This document shows, piece after piece, positions 1-9,030 of a stretch of DNA of 64,000 nucleotides (its first letter is position 1; each line of letters begins with the position of its first letter). A program made the position numbers and the translations under genes. The notes under the pieces are model-generated. The model was not told the origin of the DNA and ran no database searches. It saw nothing but the letters and a program-made list of their open reading frames with translations. The stretch comes from JASHPR01 sp963844655 (GTDB taxonomy: Bacteria > Actinomycetota > Actinomycetes > Streptosporangiales > Streptosporangiaceae), in assembly GCA_963844655.1 (NCBI GenBank), contig CAWJPA010000001.1:496001-560000 (forward strand), given 5' to 3'.

Positions 1-2
1 AG

Positions 3-866
3 CGGCAGCATGACGCGCTGGAAGAAGCGTGCCGGCGGCTGGCCGGGTCGGGGTGCCTGCCGCAGCGCGGCGGGCAGCCCACCCAGATCCAGTTGCACAT
101 GACCCTCGACCAGTTGCGCGGCGAGCCCGGCGCGGCGAACCTGGCGTCGTCGTGGCCGGGCGCGCCCGCGGGGCCGGGGTATGACTGCGACGCGGCGTTC
201 GTGCCGGTCGTCACCGGACACGTCGACCCCGCCGTGGTCGGCAAGCTCGCCGCCGCGCTGCTGCGCGGCAGGGGGCCTGGCGTCACGGGGCCGGGCGCTG
301 GGCTCAGCGATCTGGCCCGGCTGCGCGAGCTGACCGGCTCAGACAGCAACACCCGGCTGGGCCGGGCTCCGGGATGGCGCGCCCCCGGCGAAGACCCCGA
401 CGCCGCCACCGCCCGGCGCGCCCTGGCGGAGCGGGCGGCGCGGCAGCTGATCATCGCCCGCGCCGCCGATGTCCTGTCCGGCCCCACCGGGCTGGCCGCC
501 TACCTGCGGACCGGGCTGCTGGACGGCCCGGCGGCGTCGATGAGCCTGCCGCTGGACGTCGGTGAACTGTCCGAGTCCATTCCCGTGCACATCCGCCGGC
601 TGCTGGCCGGGCGGGACCGGTGCTGCCGGTTCCCCGGCTGCGACCAGCCCGTCATGGCCTGCCAGCCGCACCACATCATCCCCCGGTCCAAGGGCGGGGC
701 GACCAGGCTGACCAACCTGATCATGCTGTGCGCGTTCCACCACCTGATCGCCATCCACCGGTGGGGCTGGCAGATCGTGCTCCAGCCCGACGCGACGGTG
801 ATGGCGACCAGCCCCGACCGCACCCGGGTGCTGCACAGCCACAGCCCACCCGCCCAGGCGGCCTGA
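3..866 (+). CDS. HNH endonuclease-domain protein, DUF222 type (5' end outside window)
   Basis: The reading frame is open from the window edge, so the start lies to the left. The visible 287 residues cover the end of the DUF222 region, with the typical Leu-Pro-x-Arg-Gly-Gly-Gln-Pro-Thr stretch, and a C-terminal HNH domain. The HNH core is clear: a CxxxxC pair, a His-His-Ile-Ile-Pro segment, Gly-Gly, an Asn, then Cys-x-x-His-His. The domain would bind a divalent metal and cut DNA. DUF222-HNH proteins are abundant in actinobacteria, often in several copies, and most have no known role. An ATG at 93 is internal and is not taken as the start. Confidence 0.85.
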   Translation, partial: RQHDALEEACRRLAGSGCLPQRGGQPTQIQLHMTLDQLRGEPGAANLASSWPGAPAGPGYDCDAAFVPVVTGHVDPAVVGKLAAALLRGRGPGVTGPGAGLSDLARLRELTGSDSNTRLGRAPGWRAPGEDPDAATARRALAERAARQLIIARAADVLSGPTGLAAYLRTGLLDGPAASMSLPLDVGELSESIPVHIRRLLAGRDRCCRFPGCDQPVMACQPHHIIPRSKGGATRLTNLIMLCAFHHLIAIHRWGWQIVLQPDATVMATSPDRTRVLHSHSPPAQAA

Positions 867-949
867 CCGGCCGCCCTAAACCGGGCCTCATCGGCGGACT
901 GTCCTCCCGCGATCTACTCGGGTACAGCAGCCATAACCGGGAGTCAGAC

Positions 950-1114
950 TCAGGGTTGCAGGTACCTTGCGGTTCCCTTGACGGGCACGTTTTCTGGGTG
1001 ACCATCGGCCTGAGACATCTGCTTGATCTTGAGGTAGCGCTGGATGTCCGCCCATTGACTGGCGATGACAAGGCCCAGGCCTACGGGAATCAAGAATGAC
1101 AGCACCTTGAGCAT
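950..1114 (-). CDS. DUF6893-type small membrane protein
   Basis: This 54-residue protein begins Met-Leu-Lys and has a hydrophobic N-terminal segment (about residues 4-18), followed by a basic stretch ending in Tyr-Leu-Lys-Ile-Lys-Gln-Met. That pattern is characteristic of a family of tiny actinobacterial proteins. The start at 1114 is set by a GGGAGGAA ribosome-binding site a few bases upstream. In the same frame the ORF could be extended to 1228, but that part looks like untranslated leader. A single-pass membrane location is inferred. No function is known. Confidence 0.7.
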   Translation of the reverse strand: MLKVLSFLIPVGLGLVIASQWADIQRYLKIKQMSQADGHPENVPVKGTARYLQP

Positions 1115-1267
1115 CGTCCGTTCCTCCCTCTGGCACGGTCCCCTGCCGCACACACCTGCCATCTTCTCACTGGCGGCGGAAACCACCCATCGACGCTGCA
1201 GGGTGCTTCCCTGCCCGCCGAGGAGCAAACGGCGATGCCTAAGCAGGCCGTTCTTGACGCCTGCTTA

Positions 1268-1519
1268 CTACTCCTCAGGATCTGGCCAGTTCCTGGCGAT
1301 GTCCTGCAGCCGCGCGGCCGACTCGGCCAGCGGCTGGCCGCTACCCACCGCGAGACCCAGAAGGTAGGAGGTGAGCGGCGCGCCGCGGCGGTCGACCTTG
1401 TGCGCTATTACCCGGGTCAGGTTGAGGATCGTCTTGACGTACTCATCGCCCGGGTCGACGCCGAGTTCCGCGCAGGCCGTCTCCATCCAGGTGTCCAGGG
1501 GATCGGGGCTATCGGTCAT
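1268..1519 (-). CDS. DUF6457 domain protein
   Basis: This acidic 83-residue protein contains the Cys-Ala-Glu-Leu-Gly-Val-Asp-Pro and Ala-Pro-Leu-Thr-Ser-Tyr-Leu-Leu-Gly motifs of the small DUF6457 family, which is often found fused or adjacent to molybdenum-cofactor genes. Its ATG overlaps the TGA of the upstream serine hydrolase by four bases, so the two are probably translationally coupled. No molybdenum-cofactor gene is visible here, so the role remains open. Confidence 0.65.
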   Translation of the reverse strand: MTDSPDPLDTWMETACAELGVDPGDEYVKTILNLTRVIAHKVDRRGAPLTSYLLGLAVGSGQPLAESAARLQDIARNWPDPEE

Positions 1520-2913
1520 GTCGCGCTCCGTCCTGTCGGGCCCCAGGTCGCATCCGCGCCGCCGGGCACCGGGGCCGCGGGGTCGTAGGGCGTGCGGGTG
1601 TAGGTGTGCGAGGCGAGATCGAGCGCGGCGATCCGGCCGTCAGCGCCGGGCACGGGCCGCAGCACCTCGCCCGCGAAGTAGCCGTCCAGGCCGATCCACT
1701 GACCGTCGCCGTGGCGGCGGAACCGGAACGCCCGATCACCGGACCGGCCTACCCGGAATTCCAGCTCCCCGCCGTCTGTCGCGCCCACCATGCTCACCAG
1801 GAACGCCGACGGTCCCCAGTACCAGGTACCGACCAGCCCGAGCACGTCGTCCGCCACGGCGGTGGCGGTCCATTCGGGCCGGACCTGCGGGTCGCTCTCG
1901 GCGAGAACGCGCAGCAAGTCGGACGCGAATCCCGACACACCGAAACCGGCCGTTGAGTTGCACAGCGCGACGGCCGCGTCGCCGCTGGCAGTGTCGATCT
2001 TCAGGATGCCGACGAACCCAGGCATTGAGCCGGTGTGTCCGTGACTCCTGCGCCCGCCCTCGTTCCACAGTTGCAGCCCCAGGCCGTAGCCCTGCGCCCA
2101 GGACTGGCCGGGCGTGTCGTCGATCCCGTTGGGCTCGCGCATCTCTGCCAGGCTGGCGGCCGAGAGCAGGTCGCCTGGACCCTGCCCGGCCAGGAACCCG
2201 CCCCAGCGGGCCAGGTCGGCCACGGTGGTCCACAGCTGGCCCGCCGGCGCCATCGCCATCGCGTCGTGTTCCGGCTCGGGCAGCAGCAGGTCGGCGTGCG
2301 GGTGCACGGCGAAGCCCGTGGCGTGCGGCATCTGCGGCCGCGTCGTGGTCCTGGTCATGCCGAGCGGGGTCAGCAGATCGTCGGTGACCACGTCATGCCA
2401 GGGCCTGCCGTGAACCTTGGTCACGACCTGCCCCAGCAGCGCGTACCCCACGTTGGAGTAGTGGAACTGCCGCCCGGGCCGGAGCCGCCGCGCGTCCGGG
2501 CCGAGCGATCCCTCGGTCAGGGCCTCATACGACGATCCCGGCGTGCGCTCCCACCACGGCCCGGAGGTCTCCGCCCGTATGCCGGAGGTCTGCGACAGCA
2601 GCTGGCCGACGGTCAGGTGCGACACGTCCGCCGCGTCGAGGTACTGGCCCACCGGGTCGGATAGGTCAAGCTTGCCCTCATCACGCAGCCGCAGCACCGC
2701 CACGGCGACGAACGTCTTGGTGATCGAGCCCGCCCGGTACTGCACATCCGCGTCAGGGACCGGCCCGTTCGCCCCGTCAATGCGGCCGCGCCCGCCCGAC
2801 CAGACCAGCGCGCCGCGGCGCGCCAGTCCTGCGGCCAGCGAGGGCAGCCGATGGTTCGCTTGCTCCTCCGCCGTCCGGGCGGCCAGGAGTCGCTGCATGC
2901 GCTCATCGGTCAC
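1516..2913 (-). CDS. Beta-lactamase-fold serine hydrolase
   Basis: A 465-residue class C beta-lactamase-like (S12) hydrolase. The active-site Ser-Ile-Thr-Lys tetrad (SxxK) is at residues 63-66, the Tyr-Ser-Asn motif near 152-154, and a His-Thr-Gly motif around 290 fills the KTG position. A C-terminal beta-rich segment follows. Members include esterases, D-aminopeptidases and penicillin-binding-like proteins, so the substrate cannot be named. No signal peptide is evident, which suggests a cytoplasmic enzyme. The GTG start at 2913 is the most upstream plausible start. It is transcribed with the DUF6457 gene. Confidence 0.85.
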   Translation of the reverse strand: MTDERMQRLLAARTAEEQANHRLPSLAAGLARRGALVWSGGRGRIDGANGPVPDADVQYRAGSITKTFVAVAVLRLRDEGKLDLSDPVGQYLDAADVSHLTVGQLLSQTSGIRAETSGPWWERTPGSSYEALTEGSLGPDARRLRPGRQFHYSNVGYALLGQVVTKVHGRPWHDVVTDDLLTPLGMTRTTTRPQMPHATGFAVHPHADLLLPEPEHDAMAMAPAGQLWTTVADLARWGGFLAGQGPGDLLSAASLAEMREPNGIDDTPGQSWAQGYGLGLQLWNEGGRRSHGHTGSMPGFVGILKIDTASGDAAVALCNSTAGFGVSGFASDLLRVLAESDPQVRPEWTATAVADDVLGLVGTWYWGPSAFLVSMVGATDGGELEFRVGRSGDRAFRFRRHGDGQWIGLDGYFAGEVLRPVPGADGRIAALDLASHTYTRTPYDPAAPVPGGADATWGPTGRSAT

Positions 2914-3020
2914 GAGCGCCTACGGTAGTCGGCCCGGCCCTCAGTGATAACCAGCGGGTGCGCGAGACTGGGCCGTGGCCGCCCGACGCCTTTCGCGTCG
3001 CCGCACCGAAAGGATCACGA

Positions 3021-5387
3021 GTGCCCTACCGGACCCCGCATAGCGATGTCGTAGCGATCATCGATGCGCCGCCTACACCTGTGGCGCTGCTGGCTCCCGG
3101 AGGGCTGTATGCCGTGCTGGTGCACTACGTGTCGCATCCTCCCATCGAGCTGCTGGCGCGGCCGTACCTGCCGCTGGCCGGGATCCGGGTCGATCCGGTG
3201 CTGGCCGGCCGCCAGCGGGTGCGACCGCTGACCGGGCTGTCCGTGCTGCGGGTGGCGGACGGGATACAGCGCCGCCTGAACCTGCCGGACGGGGCGCGGC
3301 CCAGCGTGCCGACGTGGGCGCCGGACGGGCGCAGGTTCGCGTTCACCGTGGACGAACCCGACGGCATCGGCGTATGGGTGGCCGACGCCGACTCGGCGAC
3401 CGCCCGGCAGGTGCCGGGGCTGCGGGTCCGCGACGTGCTCGGCGGCGACCCGCTGACCGTGGGCGCGACGGTCCGGTGGTCACGCGACGGCACCTCGCTG
3501 CTGGCCCTGGGCGCGCTGGCCGGCGCGCCTGAGCTGCCCGCGGCGGTCATCGAGCCGCGCACCGAGGAGACGGCGGGCAAGCGGTCGCAGATGGCGACCT
3601 ACCAGGACCTGCTGACCACCGCCACGGACGCCGACGCGTTCGAGGCGCTGGCCACCACGACCCCGCTGCGGGTCGACCCGGCGACCGGAGCGGCGAAGGA
3701 ACTCGGGCCGCCCGGGCTCTACCAGCGGCTGACCGAGTCGCCGGACTCCGAGCACCTGCTGGTGCACCGGCTGCAGCGCCCGTTCTCGTTCCGGGTGCCG
3801 TATCAGTACTTCGCCCGCAGCGTCGAGGTGTGGTCGGCCACGGGCGAGTTGGAGCGCGTGGTCGCCGACCTCCCGGTGAGCGACGAGGTGCCGAGGCAGG
3901 GGGTGCCGACCGGCCCGCGTCTGGTGTCCTGGGAGGAACGAGCCCCGGCCAGCCTGGTCTGGACCGAGGCCCTGGATGGCGGGGATCCGGTCACCCCGGC
4001 CGAGCACCGTGACCGGCTGATGCGCCTGGCGGCCCCGTTCGGCACCGAGCCCGAGCCCGCGTTCCAGGTGCGGAATCGTTGCCTGGGCTGGATGGACCTG
4101 AACGAGCCGCACAAGGTGCTGCTGACCGAGCACGACCGCGACCGCCGCTGGCTTACCACCTGGATCAGCGACCTGGCCGAACCGGACCGCAACCGGGTCC
4201 TGTTCGACTTCGCGATGGACGACGCCTACGACGACCCGGGCAACCCGCTGTCGGTGCTGAACCCCGACGGCACCAGGACCGTGCTGCAGGACGGGACGCT
4301 GATCTACCTGGCCGGCGACGGCGCGACCCCGGAGGGGGACCGGCCGTTCCTGGACCGCCTGGACCTGGACACGGGGGAGAAGACGCGGCTGTACCACAGC
4401 CCGCCCGATGGCCTCGACCGCGTGCTGAGCTTCGCCAGCTCCCGGTCAGGGCCCGGCGCCGGCCGCAGCGAGATCGTGCTGTGGCACGAGAGCCAGCGCG
4501 AGCCGCCGAACCTGTACCGCGTCGCGCTAGACGGCTCGGGCGCCACGGCGCTGACCGATTACCCCGACCCGCATCCGCAGCTGACCGGGATGGAGAAGCG
4601 ACTCGTCGTGCACGACCGCGGCGACGGGGTGAAGCTGTCCGGCATGCTGCACCTGCCGCCCGGCCACGACCCGGCCACGGACGGGCGCCTGCCGCTGCTG
4701 ATCTGGGCCTACCCGCTCGACTTCGGCGACCTGGCCACGGCCGGCCAGGTCCGCGGCAGCAGCCAGCGGTTCACCCGGCTGAACGCGCTGGACCCGGTCT
4801 GGTTCGTGCTGCGCGGCTTCGCCGTGCTCTCGGCCGCGACCATGCCGGTGATCGGCGATCCGGAGACGATGAACGACACCTACATCGAGCAGGTCACCGC
4901 GGCGGCGCAGGCGCACGTCCGGGCCCTGGACGAGATGGGCGTCGTCGACCTGGCCCGGGTGGTCGTGGGCGGGCACAGCTACGGCGGGTTCATGACCGCG
5001 AACCTGCTCGCGCACACCGAGCTGTTCTCGGCCGGGATCGCCCGCAGCGGCGCGTACAACCGGACCCTGACCCCGTTCGGCTTCCAGGCCGAGCGGCGCA
5101 GCTTCTGGGAAGCCCCGCAGGTCTACGATCATGTCTCGCCGTTCCGTTACGCGAACCAGATCACGGCGCCGATCCTGCTGATCCATGGGGCCGAAGACAA
5201 CAACTCCGGCACGTTCCCGATCCAGTCGGAGCGGCTCTACCAGGCGATTCAGGGCAACGGCGGAACCGCGCGACTCGTGCTGCTGCCGCACGAGAGCCAC
5301 GGGTACCTGGCCCGCGAGTCGGTGCTGCACGTGCTGGCCGAGCAGTTTGACTGGCTCGACCGCTGGCTGAACAGCCCCGGTATCTGA
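3021..5387 (+). CDS. S9 family (prolyl oligopeptidase-type) serine peptidase
   Basis: A 788-residue enzyme with an N-terminal beta-propeller region (about the first 500 residues, with WD-like repeats) and a C-terminal alpha/beta hydrolase domain. The nucleophile motif is Gly-His-Ser-Tyr-Gly-Gly-Phe, the acid lies in Ile-His-Gly-Ala-Glu-Asp-Asn, and the histidine in His-Glu-Ser-His-Gly. This arrangement resembles glutamyl endopeptidase or acylaminoacyl-peptidase relatives that cleave short peptides. The GTG at 3021 follows an AAAGGATCACGA ribosome-binding site, so it is preferred over an in-frame ATG at 2958. No secretion signal is seen. It is divergent from the serine hydrolase gene. Confidence 0.88.
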   Translation: MPYRTPHSDVVAIIDAPPTPVALLAPGGLYAVLVHYVSHPPIELLARPYLPLAGIRVDPVLAGRQRVRPLTGLSVLRVADGIQRRLNLPDGARPSVPTWAPDGRRFAFTVDEPDGIGVWVADADSATARQVPGLRVRDVLGGDPLTVGATVRWSRDGTSLLALGALAGAPELPAAVIEPRTEETAGKRSQMATYQDLLTTATDADAFEALATTTPLRVDPATGAAKELGPPGLYQRLTESPDSEHLLVHRLQRPFSFRVPYQYFARSVEVWSATGELERVVADLPVSDEVPRQGVPTGPRLVSWEERAPASLVWTEALDGGDPVTPAEHRDRLMRLAAPFGTEPEPAFQVRNRCLGWMDLNEPHKVLLTEHDRDRRWLTTWISDLAEPDRNRVLFDFAMDDAYDDPGNPLSVLNPDGTRTVLQDGTLIYLAGDGATPEGDRPFLDRLDLDTGEKTRLYHSPPDGLDRVLSFASSRSGPGAGRSEIVLWHESQREPPNLYRVALDGSGATALTDYPDPHPQLTGMEKRLVVHDRGDGVKLSGMLHLPPGHDPATDGRLPLLIWAYPLDFGDLATAGQVRGSSQRFTRLNALDPVWFVLRGFAVLSAATMPVIGDPETMNDTYIEQVTAAAQAHVRALDEMGVVDLARVVVGGHSYGGFMTANLLAHTELFSAGIARSGAYNRTLTPFGFQAERRSFWEAPQVYDHVSPFRYANQITAPILLIHGAEDNNSGTFPIQSERLYQAIQGNGGTARLVLLPHESHGYLARESVLHVLAEQFDWLDRWLNSPGI

Positions 5388-5723
5388 TGGGCTCGCCCGC
5401 AGAGATGGGGCCGCCCGGAGGGGAAGGGCCACCCGGATGCCCGGCGGGGGTCCAGGGCCGGGCCTCCGGGTGACTGGCGCGGCATGCCGGATATGGGAGC
5501 AGGACCGTTCCGGCGAGCCCTCGGCCGCGCTGTAGGTACAAGCACACCGCGGCAAGGTGGGGCCAACCTCCAGAGCGTCTGAGGATCCGCTGGACAGCGA
5601 GGCCCGATAAGTCCGGACGCTGCCTGATTCGATTGATTCGCATGGTGACGCGCGGTGGCCCAGATCACGGTGTGACGTGGTGTTAACGTTGTCAACTTAT
5701 GCATTGTGCTGCACTATTAAGCG
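5388..5723. other. Intergenic region upstream of the TetR gene
   Basis: I see no convincing gene here. The last 50 bases are more AT-rich than the surroundings and hold two short dyads: GTTAAC-GTT-GTCAAC around 5680 and GTGCTGCAC around 5706. They lie within 40 bases of the TetR start and may be operator sites for autoregulation. This is inference only. Confidence 0.35.
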
Positions 5724-6362
5724 ATGGCACAGACTCGCGTCAGCCGGGCGAGCTACCACCACGGCGACCTGCCCAGCGCGCTGGCCGACGCCGCGACCGA
5801 TCTGGCCCGCGGCGGTGGCCCTGAGGCGGTCGTGCTCAGGGAGGCGGCCCGCCGGGCCGGTGTCTCGGCGGCCGCCGCGTACCGGCACTTCTCCGGCCAC
5901 GGCGAGCTGCTGCAGGCCGTGAAGGGGCGGGCCATCGCGGCGCTGGCCGAGGCGCTGGCCGACGGCCTGGACAGCGGCCGCCCGCTGCCCGACCCGGCGG
6001 CCGAGGCGGTCCGGCGGTTCCGCAGTTTGGGCGCGGCCTATATAGGATTCGCCCTATCCAACCCCGGCCTGTTCCACACGGCGTTCTGCCGGCCCGACGG
6101 CGTACCTGGCGACGTGGGGTCCCGCATCGAGGCATCCCGCCCGTACCAGCTCCTCTCCGAGTCCCTGGATGAGCTGGTCGGCGTGGGCCTGCTCGACCCG
6201 GCCCGCCGCCCGCTGGCCCCGATCGCCTTCTGGTCGGCGGTCCACGGCCTCTCCACGCTGCTCCTCGACGGCCCGCTGGCCGCGCTGACCGAGCCCGAGC
6301 GCGCCGGCGCGATCGAGCGCACCCTGGAAATCCTCATCGACGGTATCGGCACCCCCGCCTAG
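5724..6362 (+). CDS. TetR/AcrR family transcriptional regulator
   Basis: A 212-residue regulator with an N-terminal helix-turn-helix (about residues 10-60) containing Leu-Arg-Glu-Ala-Ala-Arg-Arg-Ala-Gly-Val-Ser and the recognition-helix Tyr-Arg-His-Phe signature. The C-terminal ligand-binding part resembles the WHG-type TetR C-terminal domain. The ATG follows an AT-rich leader with small dyads. The neighbouring genes are not divergent partners, so its target is unclear. Autoregulation is the simplest guess. Confidence 0.85.
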   Translation: MAQTRVSRASYHHGDLPSALADAATDLARGGGPEAVVLREAARRAGVSAAAAYRHFSGHGELLQAVKGRAIAALAEALADGLDSGRPLPDPAAEAVRRFRSLGAAYIGFALSNPGLFHTAFCRPDGVPGDVGSRIEASRPYQLLSESLDELVGVGLLDPARRPLAPIAFWSAVHGLSTLLLDGPLAALTEPERAGAIERTLEILIDGIGTPA

Positions 6363-6660
6363 TCATGACCTGCATGTCGTAGACGGCAAGCGACCCGAAT
6401 CTGAGCATGATTTTCGGGTGGACTTTCTTGTGGCACCGAAGCGGGTCATTTGCGTGTGGGCAGCCAAAGCGTCCACGCGGGGTTGTTTGGGCGACATTGA
6501 AAACATAGTCGGGATCCCGATCCAGCCGCCCGGTTACCTGGGGCACCGTAGCGGTGCCCGGCGGATTTCGGGTAGCCGGGTAACCTGGAAATTGTCAGCG
6601 ACTACAACTCTTCGGACCTCGCGGAACGAGCCTCTGGCTGGATAGCCAGTGAGGCTTGTC
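6363..6660. other. Gene-free stretch before the GAF-ANTAR gene
   Basis: Codon structure is poor on both strands. The region contains a perfect 8-bp stem with a 3-base loop at 6541-6559 and an outer GGTTACC/GGTAACC pair around it. It probably carries the promoter and leader of the downstream GAF-ANTAR gene. The small ORFs here lack ribosome-binding sites. Confidence 0.4.
6541..6559 (+). promoter_or_regulatory. Perfect 8-bp hairpin in the GAF-ANTAR leader
   Basis: GGGCACCG and CGGTGCCC pair perfectly around the loop TAG. No U-tract follows, so it is unlikely to be a classical terminator. ANTAR proteins bind paired stem-loops with six-base loops, and this three-base loop does not match that target. 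It could be an RNA element or a DNA operator. Confidence 0.4.
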
Positions 6661-7389
6661 ATGGCCGATCTGCAAGAGTCAGAGGAATCTCTGATCGCCC
6701 TGGCCGGCATACTTGTCGCCGAGCAGAGCCTGGAGAAGACCCTCGGCCAGGTACTCGATCTGGCTTGCTCCGCGCTATCGTGCGGCGATGACGGCGGGGT
6801 CACGCTGCTGGACCGCGAGGGACCGCGCACAGCGGTGGCGACCAGTGACGCCGCGCTTCGGGTCGACGGCTTCCAGTACGACTGCGAAAGCGGCGGCCCG
6901 TGTCTGGACGCCTACCGCCGCCAGCAGGTCTTGCGCATCGACTCCACCACCGAGGATCCGCGCTGGCCGGAATTTGCGCAGGCGGCCGCCGAAGCGGGGA
7001 TCATGTCGACGTTGTCGCTGCCGCTTGTGGTGGCAGGAGACGGGCTCGGCGCGCTGAACATCTACTGCCGCGAGGAAAATGGGTTCTCCGAGGCCGACGA
7101 GGCGCTGGCGAGGACGTTCGCCTCCTACGCCTCGGTGGCCCTGGCCAATGCGCGGGTGTACTGGCGGACCCAGCGGCTGGCGGACCAGCTGGAGGAGGCC
7201 CTATCGACCCGCGGGATCATCGAACAGGCCAAAGGCATCATCATCGCCGAGCAGGGCTGCTCAGCTGACGAGGCATTCCAGTTGCTGGTGAACATGTCTC
7301 AGCGCAGCCACATGAAGCTGCACGATCTAGCGACCGGGCTGGTCGGACGCGCCAGAGACCAGGCCGCACGCGGGCAGCAAGCAGAGTGA
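6661..7389 (+). CDS. GAF and ANTAR domain RNA-binding antiterminator
   Basis: About 242 residues. The N-terminal two thirds is a GAF sensor domain, with segments such as Leu-Ser-Leu-Pro-Leu and Ala-Leu-Asn-Ile-Tyr. The last 60 residues are an ANTAR domain (Ile-Ile-Glu-Gln-Ala-Lys-Gly-Ile-Ile, then Ala-Phe-Gln-Leu-Leu). Such proteins sense a ligand or redox state through GAF and bind nascent mRNA to prevent termination. The ATG at 6661 has GAGG six bases upstream; a GTG at 6649 is less likely. No obvious target gene is adjacent, because a terminator-like hairpin follows directly. Confidence 0.88.
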   Translation: MADLQESEESLIALAGILVAEQSLEKTLGQVLDLACSALSCGDDGGVTLLDREGPRTAVATSDAALRVDGFQYDCESGGPCLDAYRRQQVLRIDSTTEDPRWPEFAQAAAEAGIMSTLSLPLVVAGDGLGALNIYCREENGFSEADEALARTFASYASVALANARVYWRTQRLADQLEEALSTRGIIEQAKGIIIAEQGCSADEAFQLLVNMSQRSHMKLHDLATGLVGRARDQAARGQQAE

Positions 7390-7436
7390 GCAACTCCAGG
7401 GAGCGCGGGCTGACCCCAGCCGGGGGGGAAGGCGTG

Positions 7437-7466
7437 GAAGCCAGCCCGCTAGCCCCGGCTGGCTTC
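7437..7466 (+). terminator. Hairpin terminator after the GAF-ANTAR gene
   Basis: Ten-base arms GAAGCCAGCC and GGCTGGCTTC pair perfectly around a ten-base loop about 50 bases after the stop codon. A short T-containing stretch follows. This is the usual form of actinobacterial intrinsic terminators, which often lack a long U-tract. Confidence 0.6.
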
Positions 7467-8225
7467 TTAGCCGTCCCGACAGGCTACGGCCCGTCACCCA
7501 GCCGGTCAAGGCGTTCATTCCAGCACTTACGCCACTGGTATGCGACACACATGAAGGGAGGCTATTTTACCAGGGCAGCTTGCTATTCAGCCAGATTACC
7601 GCAATAGTTGGGCACAGCTTCGCGATAATGCTGCTCTAGACCCAGGTGGCAGGAAACTAACCTGGAGCCGCTTTATGAGCGAATGCCAAGATCTGCTATC
7701 CCAATTCTTGCGTGGCTTGTGCACGTCGTGGCGCCCCCGGATCAGCCGGGAAGGCCCGTGGCAAGTCAGCGCGCCAAGACCATGAAGCCGCCAGCGGCTT
7801 ATGAGGATGTGCCCGCGCGGGCAGCGCCGACCGGATCCTGGCGTGCTGCCACTGACGCCCAGTGACCTGGTGGACCATCGCGGCTTGGTCAGTCGTGGAA
7901 AAGACTCAGGCATCAGATACGTGCGGGCCGGGGGCGCGCCAGACCGGTTCGGGGGGACAGGTGGCCGCCCCTGGCCCGCACTGCGCGGCATCCACGGCCG
8001 AACCTGACCGCAGGATCTGTATCCCACCCAGCGCGAGTGATACGCTACCGCAGGTCACAGGCCCGTTGGCCCCGCGTATGTGAGCGGGCCTTACGTGATC
8101 CCTTTCCGCTCCAGTCCCTGGCGGCATCGGCAGAGTTGCCACTTTCCATGGCGCTGCGCAATGACCGGGGTTTCAGGAGGGGAAGCCCCGGCCCTTGCGC
8201 TCCCAGACCACCAGTTTTGAGCAGT
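7467..8225. other. Gene-poor, compositionally mixed stretch
   Basis: About 750 bases without a supported gene. Parts around 7550-7690 are clearly lower in GC than the rest of the window. Short ORFs on both strands have no recognisable domain, no good ribosome-binding site and no consistent codon bias. Next to the decayed sigma-factor gene it looks like an eroded accessory region. Confidence 0.45.
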
Positions 8226-8698
8226 TCACCGCCGCTGGGCGGCCACGCCGTCTTGCTGAGCGACCAGACCGGGCTGGCCGTTGACGGTACGTTCCAGGAA
8301 CGTCATGTTGCCGGGTACCCGGTTGGCGATCTCGACTCAGGCGAGCGCGATCTGCTCGCTGCCTTCGATGGGGCGCAGGAAAGTAGTGGCCAGGCCGCCA
8401 CCGTCGGCGATCGCCGTGGCGTCGGGGTCGAGCAGGCCGATCAGGGCATCGATGTCCTTGGCTTCCCATGCCACCTTGAAGGCCCTGACGATGCCGGCCT
8501 GCTCGGCCGTCGGACTCGCCGGAGCCCGCGCGGCGCGGATGCGGCGGCGGGCTGAGGAGTCTCCTGGACGGCATCCTCGGCCTCGGCCAGGGAGCCGAGG
8601 AGGCGGTAGGCGAGATTGATCAGCTGGCGCCGCTCGCTCATGATCGCGGTCAGGCCCGGATCGGGCCTGCCGTCTCCTGGCCTGGATTGGGTGGTCAT
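8226..8698 (-). pseudogene. Decayed SigJ-type (ECF41) sigma factor
   Basis: The gene starts with an ATG at 8698 and encodes an intact sigma region 2.1-2.2 start (Arg-Arg-Gln-Leu-Ile-Asn-Leu-Ala-Tyr-Arg-Leu-Leu-Gly-Ser-Leu, then Glu-Asp-Ala-Val-Gln-Glu-Thr). After about 47 codons it jumps, in another frame, to a SnoaL-like C-terminal domain (Ala-Phe-Lys-Val-Ala-Trp-Glu-Ala-Lys-Asp-Ile-Asp-Ala-Leu). The rest of region 2 and all of region 4 are missing. An in-frame TGA at 8337-8339 interrupts the SnoaL part. The order of sigma core then SnoaL is that of SigJ/ECF41 proteins. Large deletion, frameshift and stop together make it non-functional. Confidence 0.8.
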
Positions 8699-8734
8699 GG
8701 TGCCGACGGCTCCCTCGGTCGCATCTGCCCTCAC

Positions 8735-8811
8735 CAGTTCGACAAGACAGCGCACCGGAATGTGAGGCGACGCGCCAGCCTCACAATCCGGAGGGTTGTG
8801 CTGTCGAACTG
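8735..8811. repeat. 34-bp imperfect inverted repeat with 9-bp spacer
   Basis: The left arm is 8735-8768 and the right arm 8778-8811. Aligned as inverted copies they match at 28 of 34 positions, with perfect outer (10 bp) and inner (8 bp) blocks. It lies between the start of the decayed sigma gene on the minus strand and the short ORF on the plus strand, so it occupies their shared promoter region. It may be an operator array, an RNA hairpin, or a miniature mobile element. Confidence 0.75.
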
Positions 8812-8853
8812 CTGAGACGAACACATCATCCAGCGAGCAGCTCAGGAGGCACG

Positions 8854-9030
8854 ATGACAACCCCGAGTGCACTGCGCCGCATCGAAGACCACTGCCTGCC
8901 GCTGGAAAACGACCGCGCCATGAAGGTCTACGGAGGGCCCAGCGCCGTCAACCGCCTTCTCATCCTCAATGCAGAACCCCACCCCGGGCGCGGCACCGTC
9001 CTGCTGCTTCGCGAATCCATCGGATTCTGA
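8854..9030 (+). CDS. Small hypothetical protein (58 aa)
   Basis: An ATG at 8854 follows a perfect AGGAGG (8844-8849) at good spacing. The frame runs 58 codons to a TGA with actinobacterial codon bias. I do not recognise the protein. It has no obvious membrane segment; the middle is basic and the end is hydrophobic. It is divergent from the decayed SigJ gene and could itself be the 5' remnant of a longer gene. A coding-looking tail ending at 9157 lies shortly downstream in another frame. Confidence 0.5.
   Translation: MTTPSALRRIEDHCLPLENDRAMKVYGGPSAVNRLLILNAEPHPGRGTVLLLRESIGF

Noticed and set aside
7386..8142. Several ORFs of 60-140 codons on both strands
   Set aside because: No domain, no ribosome-binding site and no consistent codon bias; composition suggests eroded non-coding DNA.
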